Source: Stenocarpella maydis (Eukaryota > Ascomycota > Sordariomycetes > Diaporthales > Diaporthaceae). From it: 64,000 bases of DNA. The notes under the pieces are model-generated. The model saw nothing but the letters and a program-made list of their open reading frames with translations. It was not told the DNA's origin and did not search any database. Positions 11,442-22,773 of the stretch are shown one piece after another. Made by a program: the position numbers and the translations under genes. The stretch covers positions 196,150 to 260,149 of the forward strand of contig NQMI01000017.1 of assembly GCA_002270565.1 (NCBI GenBank). The letters are read 5' to 3'. Positions within the stretch are counted from its first letter, which is position 1. Each line of letters begins with the position of its first letter.

Positions 11442-12095
11442 ATGGCGGTCACTGTTCTCCTCGACTCCGATCCTCTACTACGCTCGGTCGTGTGCTTCGT
11501 ACGGCAGTACATGTCCCAAAACGACGCCTCCCACAACTTCGAGCACATCCAGCGCGTGGTCAACCTCTCGCAGTACATCTACTCGCACTCGACAGAGCCC
11601 CTCCGCCAGCTCCTCGACATCAGGCTGATCACCCTCTCGGCGCTCCTCCACGACGTCGGCGACAGGAAATACCTCAAGTCGGGCGAGGACCCCTTCACCA
11701 TGGTCCACACCCTCCTCCGCACCCTCGGCGCCCCGGAGGACCTCGCCGCCCGGGTCCAGACGATCTGCCTGGGCGTCTCGTACAGCTCCGAGGTCCGCGA
11801 CCCGGACCGCACGCGGCGCCTCATCGCCTCCCACCCAGAGCTGGCGGTCGTGCAGGACGCCGACAGGCTGGACTCGATCGGGGCGATCGGCGTGGGGAGG
11901 TGTTTTACCTTTAGCGGGGCGAGGACGGACAGCTCGAGCATGGAGGAGGCGATGGGGCAGGTCGAGACGAGGCTGCTGCGCGTGGGCGAGATGATGAAGA
12001 CGGACGTCGGCAGGAGGCTGGCAAAGGAGAGGAGTAGGAGGCTTAGGACGTTTCGGGACTGGTGGAGGGAGGAGGAGGGCCTTGGTGGGTGGTAA
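11442..12095 (+). CDS. HD-domain phosphohydrolase (YedJ/YpgQ-like)
   Basis: Single exon, 217 residues. It carries the HD superfamily metal set in order: His31 (with His35, in HNFEHIQRV), the His70-Asp71 doublet in ALLHDVGDRKY, and Asp139 in VVQDADRLDSIGAIG, followed by GRCFTFSG. The C-terminal helix VGRRLAKERSRRLRTF matches the end of bacterial YedJ-type proteins. Length is close to the family norm (about 210-230). Bacterial YpgQ is a (deoxy)nucleotide pyrophosphohydrolase; a similar cytosolic nucleotide-cleaning role is possible but not shown. The frame is open upstream to an ATG at 11319, but those 41 residues are unlike the family, so 11442 is preferred. Neighbours give no functional hint. 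Confidence 0.85.
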   Translation: MAVTVLLDSDPLLRSVVCFVRQYMSQNDASHNFEHIQRVVNLSQYIYSHSTEPLRQLLDIRLITLSALLHDVGDRKYLKSGEDPFTMVHTLLRTLGAPEDLAARVQTICLGVSYSSEVRDPDRTRRLIASHPELAVVQDADRLDSIGAIGVGRCFTFSGARTDSSSMEEAMGQVETRLLRVGEMMKTDVGRRLAKERSRRLRTFRDWWREEEGLGGW

Positions 12096-14299
12096 CTTGG
12101 GTTGTTTCTGAGCGGTCTGGGCTGGTTTGATATCCACTTTCACCTTTTCCCTCTCTTCATGAGCTGCTAGAGCTAGGATATGGCTCATGCAGGATTTGGG
12201 CGGCTCTTCTGGGTGTTGGAGTAAGAGGTGGCCTTTTTTTTGATCTCATCCCGCTTTTGGCGGCAACTTGCCTTGGCGTCTTCTCAAATTTCTTGTTGAT
12301 ATCTCATGTTTGACGTGGCGGGTGGGAAGATTTGGCCAAAGAGTCCAAAGCGGCATCGATAACATCAACAGACGAAGATCATCACATGACCAGAAAAGAG
12401 ATCATCAGTCTACCTAGTGAGGTTGAAACCACTTCAGTCGAATTGAATTGCTTTAACTCGTACTGTCGTTCGCAATACTCCCACGCCAGCTTTCATGACA
12501 TCCCCGGGGTCACTCCATTACGACTCTCCATATCTACTCCTACAATAGCATTGTGTGAGAAGCGATCACAGTCTATACATGAAGCCAACGAATGCAAGGA
12601 CTCAGCCGCTCTGCCAAGGCTTCACAAGGAAGTCCAACGCTCAACCACGGGAAGATACTCACAGTCTTCTGCCAGTATCCCGGTTGGCAGACAGACGCGC
12701 CGCCCCTCTTCTTCTCGCCCTGCCTTTTTCTTCTTTTTCTTCCCCTTCGGCGAGCAGCGACGCCAAATCACACTCCAGCTGAGCAGGCGCACGGCTTGAT
12801 TGCGTTCTCGTCATGTGCCTGCGTGAGACAGTGTTCGGCTCCGTTTTCTATCAATTCATGCTGTACGACCTCGTCGGCTGGCTGGCTGCGTTGGACGCGT
12901 AGTACGCCGGCTTGGTCTCGCCGCAACCAGCAAGGGGCGGGTGATGGCAGGTTCTTGCTGTCCGATCTCGCAGCCGACGAGGCGTCCTGGAGGCTGGTGC
13001 GAAGCCGGGGGGGGGGGGCACGTCGTAACCATAGATGTATTTGGTGGTTGATATCGCGCTCGGTTAAGCCCCTGGGCTCTCTAGTTGTCCTAACTCGACC
13101 CCCTAAGCTAGTGAGACCTCGTGGTCCTGGTCTCAGAGTATGATACTAACTAGCATCAGTCCGAATCGTAACATAACACGTGTGCGTGTAAGACATAGGG
13201 ACCACGTTACACAGAGCCTGAATCTGTCCTGCGTTCGTGGCAAGTCGCTGCCCCTCGCTTAGTTTTCTCTCAGCGGCTGGGTTGGCGGGCACTCGTGTTC
13301 TGCTGTTTTTGCTCGTGCGCGAAACTGTTTGGGCTAAGCACACGCAAACACGGGGATCTTTGATTCCGATGGATTCACCTACAAGTTCCAGAGAGCCGTA
13401 GGAGGGTTGTTTTATTTCCGTGGAGCTCGGACACGGTCATTGCTTTTGTGAGGTTTACAAGTCTTGTATGGCTGCATTGCCTTTCTGGAATTGAATGGCT
13501 CGATATCGAAATTAGACTCGTCTGGCATTAATTTCTGCCGACTTTTTGTGCTTGTCCCCTAGGTAATGAACTTGAAATCCGGGAAAGGAACAATGTGATA
13601 ACTCCCAGCCCCTACCGCCCTCTCATCTTTCATGTATCCCCATGGAGGAAGCCAGAAGAACAGGCGGGTGTCCATAAGGAAAGATACTACATAGTTAAAG
13701 CACGACTTCTGACAGTACCTGGTAAGGCGGAAGCAGAGCGAGTGGGAATTCGCACGCCCTGTTTCGATACATCATATGATGACATGGATCCTCTTTCTCT
13801 CGCCAAATTCCAACGTCTTCAACACCTCAATCTTGGGCTGCCAAATTACTTGTGCCCATGGGCTCTTATCGGTGCTAGCCCGTAACAGTGGACTACTCAG
13901 TGGGAACTTATCCTACCACCTAGCATGATACACAGGCTTGCACTATTGAGGTTGGTGAAGATTGCAGTGCAAAAAATAAGTAATTGTCATAGGTTGGCTT
14001 GAATCACGAGGAAATGGGGAAAGCAGACGTGGAATTAATATTCTTTTGATGAGATATATCAACGATGGAAGATAATCCGGGGAACAGGAAAGAATTAAAT
14101 TCTATGACCAACGAGACGGCCCTTGGCATTGATCTTCCAACTGCCTCTTAGACAGTTTTGATTCACACTCGGCCTGTGACTCAACCAACGTTCCAAGAGT
14201 GCCTGATCTCTGTCCTGCATTTAAAATAACCGAAACGAGACTGAATACCTGCCCTCTGACAATCAAACCCGTCCCAATAGCTTCCCCTATTCAACTACC
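12096..14299. other. 2.2-kb intergenic region
   Basis: No gene recognised. A 12-base G run lies at 13007-13018. The frame 13595-13885 (96 codons, starting MITPSPYRPL) is the longest clean one in the right half, but it has no recognisable family and no signal peptide, so I do not call it. Confidence 0.4.
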
Positions 14300-15086
14300 T
14301 TACAGCATGGCCCCGACGAGCAAACCCATAAGACCAAGCCCAAAACCAATGTCTTTGGAGACTGCACCCGCGGTGGCGAAAGTAGTTGAGGCCGCAGTCA
14401 CAGAAGAAGTAGAGGTAGGAGTCATCCCGGAACCAGTCCCGGGGCCGCTTGTCTTGGACGCTGTGCTGCTGCTGGGGTCAGGTGGAGATGGCGGAGACAC
14501 AGGCGGCGATACAGTGGTCGTCCCTGGAGCAGCGGGAGTGGCAGTCGTAGTCGGCTCAGATCCAGTCACAACTCCTGTTGAACCTGTCTCGCTCTCCACG
14601 CAGACGGTGAGAGTGGTCGGTCCAACGGGGCTCGGAGATACGCTCGCGGAGGATATGGTCAACGTATAGACGGATGGTGTGCACTGGTCGGGAGGCAAGG
14701 TGAGCGTGCCGTTATGATTGCCAGAAGCCCCGTAGACGACACAATTCTTGCTGCACGCCGCATCGCCCGAGGTCTCAGAAGTCTGCCAGCAGGGAGAGTA
14801 GGTTACTCCCGGGGGGGGGTTCCCAGCAAGATTCTGTGCCAGCGATTAGACTGGTATGCAAGGCGGCCACGATCAATAATCGGAAACGAAAACTCACATC
14901 GTTGCAGTTACCAGGCTGTCCAATGGCCTGATCATTACACCGTAAGATGATGTTACTTTGCATTGAGCCCGAAATACAGTACGCTTGGTTCGGTTGAGCG
15001 CACGTGAACTGCCCAGTCGTGTCGTTGCGGCTCCACTGAGCTGCAGCCAGGCTCGCAGCCGAGGCGATGAAAAGCACGGTTTTCAT
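14300..15086 (-). CDS. Small secreted GPI-anchored Ser/Thr-rich surface protein
   Basis: Two exons on the minus strand: 15086-14898 and 14833-14300, 240 residues; the 64-nt intron runs GTGAGT...CACAG and is in phase 0. It starts with a clear signal peptide (MKTVLFIASAASLAAAQ). The mature N-terminus has eight cysteines (about residues 30-100: TCAQP, YCISG, LRCND, GNCND, PCWQT, ACSKNC, VC in CVESE) and a few N-glycosylation sequons. A Ser/Thr/Pro-rich stalk follows. The end is a hydrophobic tail (IGFGLGLMGLLVGAML) typical of GPI-anchor addition. The product is probably attached to plasma membrane or wall; no enzyme domain is visible. Exon 2 starts with a nine-base C run (14811-14819) coding Pro residues, a slippage-prone site. 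It resembles widespread unnamed fungal GPI proteins. Confidence 0.82.
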
Positions 15087-15982
15087 TTTGGCGGGGGGTT
15101 TGAATCGCTGTTCTCCTTATTCGCCTTGGAAATGGGGTGGCTTGGAATGGGCAGGCGACCATGCTCATCCACTTATAAGTCCTGGGGATGTGGCGTGGCG
15201 GGAGAGAAAACATCGCAGTCGGGCGTGTGCTTGGGGTCACGAAGCCAAGTCGAGCGGTGTCCAAGACATGCGATGCGATCGGAACCCTAACACAGGAAGG
15301 GTCGCTGCGCGGAAATAATGAAACAACCAGCCGTTCCGTGCATCTTAGTGCTTGTCAAACTCATGGATGAGGTGTTAAGAAGCCCTGCAAATCTGTGGAG
15401 TTGGGTTATCCGACAGTGTTGGTCGGCCGCAAGGCATAAGAAATGAGGGTGAGGACTTGCATGCATACGAAGATGATCTGGGGCCACCAGCCCCGAGACA
15501 TCTCAGCCACAGATACTGTTTCGAATTTCACCGCTGTGGCCATGGTTCGATCGCAATCTGAGTGTCTGATCAATCAGGGCCCGAAAACGTGGGATCGCGC
15601 ACACACCGGCCACGATCAGTCTTGCCAACTTCAAAGAGACTAGCTGGGAAATTCTAAATATTCGGCCTTGTCCTCTGCATGGTTGTGTTTAATTCGCTGT
15701 GTTTCATGTTCCGCTCCCTGAAATACTGCGGCCCGCAAGTCTCAGACAGGTAATTCTTGTCTGTGAAATCCGAAACGGTGGTACACTTCGTCACTTGATC
15801 TCAGCAGATGTGTTAGAAAGGACAGAAAATGTTGACTTTCAGTCACTCGTCATAATTGACCACGATGCGGATGCAAATAAGGGACTTCAGCGTTGTCGAG
15901 TTGATGAGCTTATGTTCCTCAATAATCTCCCCCTATGCATGCATTTCCATCCTAGTCAACCTATGTTCTTTAGTCCCAGATC
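15087..15982. other. Intergenic region between the GPI protein and the TTL-like gene
   Basis: About 0.9 kb holding the promoter of the GPI-anchored protein and the 3' region of the TTL-like gene. Nothing else is visible. Confidence 0.45.
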
Positions 15983-17476
15983 CTAATTCTCGGGGAGAAT
16001 CTCTGTGATGCTACTCTTGGCTAATGTATCTCTCTCGTCTAGAACCTGAATCATCCGCTCTTTAGCAAGTTTGTTCTCCTCTTGGCCAGGCTCAATCTGA
16101 CCCATGTGCTCCATAGAAATACAAACAACCGATTCCATGAGGCGGACAGCCAGCGGACCCGCAATCCCTACGTCGTAGAAAGCAGGCGTCTCGTTCACCT
16201 CCAGGAGCCACGCCGTCCCGTTCGTGTCGACGAGAAAGTCCACGCCGAACAGCTCGAAGCACTTGTCTACCGTGGTAAACTTGTCAGCCATGGTGTGTGC
16301 AGCTGCGCGGAACAGCTCCGACGATATGCTACAGATCTGGTCAAAGACGCCGGCCTTCCAATCCCCCGCGAGCAAGTCATTCGGGGTTGCCCAGAAATCC
16401 CTCATCGAGTCCTTGTTGACGAAGATATCCTCATCCTGGAGCGCCGTATTAGTCAGGGATGCCTTGAGGCTGGGGTTTAGCCAGGGCGGCTCATAATCCT
16501 CCCCTGCTAAGAGAGCAAGCATCTCCTTGAAGACGTAGACCTCCAGACGGCCCATTGCGAGGACGTAGGCTCGAACATGCCACTTCCTCTTCTCCATTGG
16601 GGGAATGGATATGATGTATTTTTGTGCTACGAACGCACGTATCTGGGCTGATGGAATTCTCCCTCCTTCCCTGAAGATGTACTGCGGCTTTTGTGTCCTC
16701 TGGACGCCATTCTTGGCTCCATCGAGTGACATCGCGCCAGTCGCCGTGACGAGGGCATCCAACGAGTTCAGGCCAGGTATGGTGAGAGTTGGCGAGAAGT
16801 CATTCGGATTTCCGTCGTCGTTGCCACCTTTGTCGTTGGCCTCCATGGCCTGCTCGCTGAGGTCGCTCTCATCATCCTCTTCATCCTCATACTCCACAAG
16901 CTCGAGGCAATCTGCAAGCTCGTCCGTAGTGCTGAACAGGCGAATTCCGGCGCCACAATCCACCAGCGCCGGCTTCAGAATCCACCACTCACGCTCCCTA
17001 GCAGTCTTGAGTTCATTCTCCTCGAGCGATGACAGTAGCGTGAGATCGTCCGTAGAAGTGAGGGCTTCGTCGACATACTCGGCATAATCGAGAGACAGGC
17101 GCACAGTGAGCGGACTGTTGGTCCTCAGGATACTGCCCGACCTCTTAGCAGTCCAGTACTCGATCACTTTCGAGAGGTAATCCTTCCGAGCGAGGGCATC
17201 GCTGTTGGGGTACGCGTTTATGAGCGCCGACTGTGCCGTGTTCAGCACAGCGAAGTTCCGGTTTAGTTCCCATCCGTCACAATATTGAAAGACGGTTGAT
17301 ACATCTGATGGAATGTCGTCAAAATTATCGATGAAGACGGCATCCGGCACGTGCTTTTGGATGAATGACTTGATGTGCTGCCCGAGCCAGGGGACCGCTG
17401 GCTGTATGTATACATGCATCTTCCCTTGGATCGTCATATTTGAGGTACTTGGTGTGCCTAACGTGTGTCGATCCAT
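15983..17476 (-). CDS. Tubulin-tyrosine-ligase (TTL) family protein
   Basis: Single exon, 497 residues from ATG 17476; ATGs at 17437 and 17419 are in-frame alternatives, and MHVYIQP at the last could be the natural start. TTL/ATP-grasp features in order: EWWILKPALVDCGAGIRLF (nucleotide-binding Lys-Pro and Gly-rich turn, about 145-165), an acidic low-complexity insert (about 185-210), KWHVRAYVLAMGRLEVYVF, then FELFGVDFLVDTNGTAWLLEVNETPAF near the C-terminus, supplying the acidic and Asn Mg-ATP ligands. Family members ligate amino acids to protein C-termini or side chains. The TTL half of yeast Pby1 is the fungal relative, but the SurE nuclease domain found there is absent here. A tubulin substrate is not implied. 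Cytosolic, with no signal or TM segment. Confidence 0.85.
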   Translation of the reverse strand: MDRHTLGTPSTSNMTIQGKMHVYIQPAVPWLGQHIKSFIQKHVPDAVFIDNFDDIPSDVSTVFQYCDGWELNRNFAVLNTAQSALINAYPNSDALARKDYLSKVIEYWTAKRSGSILRTNSPLTVRLSLDYAEYVDEALTSTDDLTLLSSLEENELKTAREREWWILKPALVDCGAGIRLFSTTDELADCLELVEYEDEEDDESDLSEQAMEANDKGGNDDGNPNDFSPTLTIPGLNSLDALVTATGAMSLDGAKNGVQRTQKPQYIFREGGRIPSAQIRAFVAQKYIISIPPMEKRKWHVRAYVLAMGRLEVYVFKEMLALLAGEDYEPPWLNPSLKASLTNTALQDEDIFVNKDSMRDFWATPNDLLAGDWKAGVFDQICSISSELFRAAAHTMADKFTTVDKCFELFGVDFLVDTNGTAWLLEVNETPAFYDVGIAGPLAVRLMESVVCISMEHMGQIEPGQEENKLAKERMIQVLDERDTLAKSSITEILPEN

Positions 17477-18427
17477 TCCTCTGGAGGGAGCGATGCTTGT
17501 CGAGGAATCATATAACGAGAGGATCTTATTTCATTGAACTGGCCCAACAATTGATCCGGATTCTAGCACCGTCAACTCCCGTACCAGTCGAAAATTACTG
17601 GGACCAGGAATGCTTAAGGCGATGTTCTGCAGTTTTGGCATAGAAGAGAACATGATTTTGGCTGCCATTTATACAGCGCTTGCACTGGTTGCGCAGCCGG
17701 CTGGTCGCGACAATAGTCAAGGGGCTGGAGCGGCCAAGAGACATATCTGCAAGCCAAGCCAACAGTCCTGGATACTCGTTACCTAACAAAGCCCGACTCA
17801 TAATATTCATCATTTCCATTAGACATAATCCGTTTTAAATACGTAATATATGCTAAATGCAGACTGGACTTCACCAGATTGTCGATCCCGTTGCGATGGT
17901 CTCCATTTCTGCTGACGACGTCTTTGGAAACCTTGGAATACCTAGTAGCTGCAATTGTGTGCGTCGGGTTATCTCCGTTCCAGATAGAATTGATGCCTAC
18001 GGCATCTTGCCCAGTAACCTTGCAGAATACTCTTTGTAGATGTGTCTTCAGGCCATAGGAGACATGTTTGTGTGTTTTCAAATAGCTAGATCTCTTGAGC
18101 ATGTGACCTATATATTTGTATCCAGTGATATGTGCTCCAATCCGGGATGCAGCTTCAAGCAGTCAACGTCTGCCCAACCAGCCTTTTACCTTCCGCCCAC
18201 CCATTACAAACAATAAGCGTACAGCCCACTATAAATTCTTATTACTCCAGAATCCTCCCTAAATTACCCGGCCCTGAAGCCCCTCCATATACCTAGAGGA
18301 AGCCCCTCCCCCCACCCCCACCCCCAACGCACCTGTGCGCCAAAAGAAAGGGCTTGGAGGCAAGCCTTACTTTGGGCGCATACAGGCGCTCTGGGGTAGA
18401 GTAATTTAGAGGGGGTAATAAAAACTT
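17477..18427. other. Intergenic region
   Basis: No recognised gene. A minus-strand frame at 17779-18102 (107 codons) has no family resemblance. C-rich runs (18303-18330) precede the 3' end of the glycosyltransferase. Confidence 0.45.
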
Positions 18428-19814
18428 TTAGTAGGCTGCACGCTTACTTTCTTGTACAGGGTGGGCGGTCGCAGGCTCGTTAAGCTTCAAGCACATATGC
18501 TCTGCGACGAGGTTCATCTGCGTCAGCAAAGAAACGAATGCTGAGAGGCTACACACTGCGGACTCCGCGGGGTACACTCACATTTCTCTTCTCCCTGAAT
18601 CTCTTGTAGAGGTCCAGCCAGATCTGCTGGTCTCGACACTCTTCCCCTTGGGCGGCGTGAAATGAGCAGTCAGGCTTGGCCGCGGCGATCTTCTCGTCCG
18701 TGGCAACCCAAGGCTTTGGTAGTGGGCTGTCGCTGAAATGTACCAGTTTTGCCTGCTTTAATATGTCCTTGGCGTTCCACACAAGACCAGACTGATACTT
18801 GAGGAAACTCGTGTGGTGGGTTTTTTTGAACTCGCCCGTGAGCAAAGCATAAGGCTCGTGCGGGATGACTTCACACGTGCTACCAAATAAGTCATTCATA
18901 ATTTCCATATCATAGAAGTCTTTCCCAGCCCTTTGTTCGATAACATCCTCGACTCTCTGGGATGCGTCCGTGGAAGGTGTGAGGACCATAATATGGGATG
19001 ACATCGTGGGCTTGCTTAACCAGTAGGCGCGGGGCATGACAACTGTGGCTGGCGGGACGAAAAAGAGCTCATCCAGAGACCCAAGCAAAATAGAATCCGA
19101 GTCAATGGCTATCAGTCTGGTGTACTGGGTCTGCTTAAATGCTTGAAGCTTTGTGTATGAATCTGCCCAATTGGGACCCGAATCTGTTCTCGCGGACCCT
19201 GTCAGTATGGTATACCTTTCGTATGGATACCTAACATATTCTCATGTATCAATTTTCGGGGGACATTACGAACAGACAGCGCTTTCCTCATGCCAGACTT
19301 TGACCGGCTGCAGCTTGACACCCAGTTCGTCCCTTGCCTTGGCAAGAAGCCTTCCTTCGCGAGACTTGCCGTCGTTGATATCTAGGGTATCTGCGTACAA
19401 TAGAAGCTTTTCTGCTCTACTTCCATACTGACGTAGATCATCAAAGATCATCAATGCGTTGCACAGGTACTCTGAGTCCGTGGCATACAGAGAGTAAGCA
19501 TACTGCGTCCAATCTGTTGTCGTGGGCCTCGACTGATAGTATGGCGACACTGGGTCCCGAAAATAACAAGACGGCCCGGTCAAACGGTCGTATAAATGTA
19601 CACCCCGAAGCCATATTATCATGAGAATCAAGAGCAGCACACCGTATGCCAGACGTGCTGGTTTCGATCTCAGCAACTGCGTAGTGCTGACAGCATTTGG
19701 CGAGACTGCTTTTTTGGTTGCGGTCTCATTCCAGATAGGTAGAAATGGTGAGTCCTCTAAGAATTCCGGTAGTTCGTCCTCGTCGAACTTGCCATTTTCA
19801 TGCCTTCCGGGCAT
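18428..19814 (-). CDS. GNT1-like type II membrane glycosyltransferase
   Basis: Proposed exons on the minus strand: 19814-19270, 19230-18582 and 18517-18428, about 427 residues. The last intron (64 nt, GTGAGT...ACGCAG) is secure. The first is only 39 nt in this model (GTAATG...GTTAG), and neighbouring donor/acceptor pairs would also keep the frame, so that junction is uncertain. One N-terminal TM segment (LAYGVLLLILMIIWL, about residues 54-75) gives a Golgi type II topology. The catalytic region shows TKLQAFKQTQYTRLIAIDSDSILLGSLDELF with the metal-binding DSD at about residues 225-227, then VVMPRAYWL, HIMVLTPS, DMEIMNDLF and VHFSD, matching fungal proteins called glucose/GlcNAc transferase Gnt1 (GT8-like). 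A role in glycan decoration in the Golgi is inferred from that likeness. Confidence 0.82.
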
Positions 19815-21784
19815 ATAGTTCTAAAGTTGAAACTCGACTTTGGAGCTGCTTCGCTCCTAGATTGTGACAGCCCAGCTAGGGTTCTGTTCTTTAACCAGAG
19901 CAAAGCCTGAAGATGGCGGATATTGAGGGAAGACGACTGCACTTTTCAGGATTTCAAAATTATAGGAAGTATGAAGATAGAGATACTCTGATAAGACGGA
20001 TGCTATTTGAAATGTGCAGAGAGAGCTTACGAGGTCGGAAGGATCGGTGATGTTTTCGTTCGGCCCATAAATCCCCTGAGCTGACTCAGCTAGCCCCTTT
20101 TCAAGCCAGCGTACCCCTTATCATGTCAGTGCTGCAGGGGACTCGATGAGCGCTTGTGTGGCTGATATAAAAGGATAAGTTACTTTCTTGCTGACTTACA
20201 TGACAGCTGTGGCACTAGAGACCCTTAACCTGCGCTTTGATAACCCAGACAAATAGAAGCACGTCTACTACTGACGAGCACTCTGACGGCTACGTCTTAG
20301 ATATGTATGAGCTTCTTTGACCTGCTACCCTACCTAGCTACTTTTCAGTGGATATGACTCGATTGCGGTGACTTAATGTTCCATTCTGAGGCTTGCCTGA
20401 GGCTGGTCTACCAAGTACGAGAAGGATAGAACGAATGAGGTCACAGCAAACAGTATTACTTCTTCGTCGCCTTGGAGACGAGACGTTGATGTTTTGAACA
20501 GAATCTGGTAGCGCTATATGGCTGTCCTCTCTGAGGTTGGGACATATGCTTATCAGCCAAAACATGGTAGCAAATTGTTGGATGTGGAGACCCTAGATAC
20601 TGGTCTCATCCTCTCACTCATGAGAGGCTCTTTGTCTGTGTACTATTACCTTAGAGACTGAGAGCACCTCTCATCCCTCTCTGGATAGCGCAGTCTGTAG
20701 GCCGAATACATGCGCTTTCCAGAAAGCTTCTCAAATGTGGCATGCAGAAGATGCTCTGAAATAATGGTCTGAATCAGCTAAGTACCGCACTAAAAATGCA
20801 AAACTACGTGAATTACAGCGCCTCATTCCGGAACTCATCATCGAAGTAGCTGAATTGCTGTACGGTCTGTGTGGTACGTGGTCTTCCAATTGCAAGCAAC
20901 CAAAGCGGCTGGATCTATTCCTGCATGCAAAAACAAACTCCTGATTATGAAGCTATCATTGCAAAACAATTTGCTCGATGAATAGAGCGAGAACATGGTA
21001 GGGCCGGGTCAGATCTTTGAAGTGAGCACTTGAAATGAAGCTTCAGGTCAGATGAGACAGTCGAAAATAAACTCAGATGATGAAAGATAGGTCAGCTGAT
21101 CTTCCAGTTGTTTCAGTAGGTAGGCCATATCGAGAAAGACTCAAACGGCATGCAAGAATTGCAGCAAAGAAACCACTTAAAGCAACAGTGGTTGTTGGTC
21201 TTACAACATGTATGAAATTTGAATTTTTTTTCTCTTTTCCTTGTTCAGGACTACTCATAACCGTCATCATGAACCTTACAAAATTTGCTATACTAATTAG
21301 CTTCGTTGAAGCTACTCATACCCCGGATTCAGAATCCTTTGTTTTAGATCTTGCTGCTTGATCCTCCCTCTGTTGGTCGTGAACCATAGCCAGGCCGCTC
21401 GCATCACGTTTCTGACTGTAACATGGCCATTGTATTCCAATGGCTTATTTACCAATGCCTTTCTCAAGCCTGCTTAAGCTGGATACTGGTTATCATCGAA
21501 GCTTAACGTATTCTTGATGCAAGAAGTACTCTAAACCAGGTTTATCACAGTTGAAACAAAGCGCCGTACCATGGAAGCGTCCATCAATCCGAGTCTCCTA
21601 TCCACAAGTTATCTCCTCCCCACCGATCCGAACAGCCTTGAAGAACTTATTCGTTGAACGAACGGCCGCCGCTGACTCATTTGTTCTTCTAATTCCCAAC
21701 ATTTGCTAGCCGAGACTTGAAAATATCGAACCGTAGAGGGCTGGCGCAACCTATGTGTCAGAAAGCTCTGGGTCTGAGTGACGC
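19815..21784. other. 2-kb AT-richer intergenic region
   Basis: Base composition drops relative to the flanking genes. Short frames (20338-20565, 21077-21361) lack features. An open stretch starting with the ATG at 21571 could be the 5' part of the broken DUF7924-like gene but ends after 28 codons. Confidence 0.4.
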
Positions 21785-22773
21785 ATGATGTCTAAGCAGC
21801 AACTTATGAGCGCTTGGCGGTACTCATTGATGGGCAAAGCATTGCGCGTACTCGATCAAACAGCCAGGAGAACAAAACACACCGAGTCCAGGATCTCATC
21901 CACCCACGACCCTGCCTTTGATCGGCATTTGACGGACCATGGCGTCCACCCACTCGGGAGCTCTCAGGAACCGAAATTAGGGGATATACACCAGACGCTG
22001 TTAAAATCAGGACCAATTATGCGTTGTCAGGACAGTGGAGAACAATTCCAAAGCTACCTGCGCAGACATAGGAAAGTAAAAACAGAGTCTGACGTAGTGG
22101 CATATCTAATGTCAATGATGATGAGCCAAAGGGAGTACAAGTCGCCATTCGTACAAAATACAAGGTTCAGAAATCTCGGGTCACTGACAAATAGTGTGAT
22201 CCAAATACCATCAGAAAAACCGGACTTTGCTTATGGCGCACTCAGTGGAGACCTCGATCTTATTATTCGTATGAATTGGGCGGATTTGTTATCCCAGGGC
22301 GGAACATAGATATACTGCCAAATTTCTTCCTAGAAGCCAAAGGGCCGAACGGACTCGCACCCGTAGCAACTCGCCAGGCTCGATATGTTGGAGCGATCGG
22401 TGCCAGAGCTATGCATAAGCTGCAAAATCACGGCAGAGAGGCCCTGGTTTACGATGGAAATCCATATGCCTTTAGCTCTACCTATCACTATGGCGTCCTC
22501 ACACTTTTCGCCCACCACCTGACTGCGCCAGCCACCCCAGGAAGCCGGCCAGAGTACCACATGGCCCAGTTGAAAATCTATGCCTTGACCAGCGACCTAG
22601 GATCCTTCGTCCAAGGCCTCACAGCATTCAGAAATTTGTGCGGTCTGGCCGAGAGTTATGGAGAACGTTTCATCAAGGCTGCAAACTCCAGACTTCGGGG
22701 GAATGCCAATGCTCCCGAAATGGGGAGCAATGCCTATACCAAAGGCACAGTTAGTCAGAAGAATCATAGATGA
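21785..22773 (+). pseudogene. DUF7924-like fungal protein gene, frameshifted
   Basis: Two overlapping frames together match one fungal family. The 5' part (21785-22309) carries FDRHLTDHGVHP, an acidic/basic helix region and EKPDFAYGA. The 3' part (frame from about 22272 to 22773) carries ELGGFVIPGRNIDILPNFFLEAKGP, RQARYVGAIGARAMHKLQNHG, STYHYGVLTLFAHH, RPEYHMAQLK and FVQGLTAFRN. The LEAK segment and the preceding Asp recall a PD-(D/E)XK nuclease-like core, which is how the family is often viewed. The frame change falls near 22268-22275, inside conserved sequence. A 65-nt intron (GTGGAG at 22243 to ATAG) could also restore frame, but it would delete the conserved ELGGFVIPG block, so a frameshift is the better reading. 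An assembly error is possible. Function of the family is unknown. Confidence 0.6.

Noticed and set aside
13595..13885. 96-codon plus-strand frame (MITPSPYRPL...)
   Set aside because: No recognisable family, signal peptide or neighbouring exon; kept only as a mention in the intergenic note.
22243..22307. 65-nt intron that would repair the DUF7924-like gene
   Set aside because: It restores the frame but removes the family-conserved ELGGFVIPG block; a frameshift explains the data better, though transcripts could overturn this.
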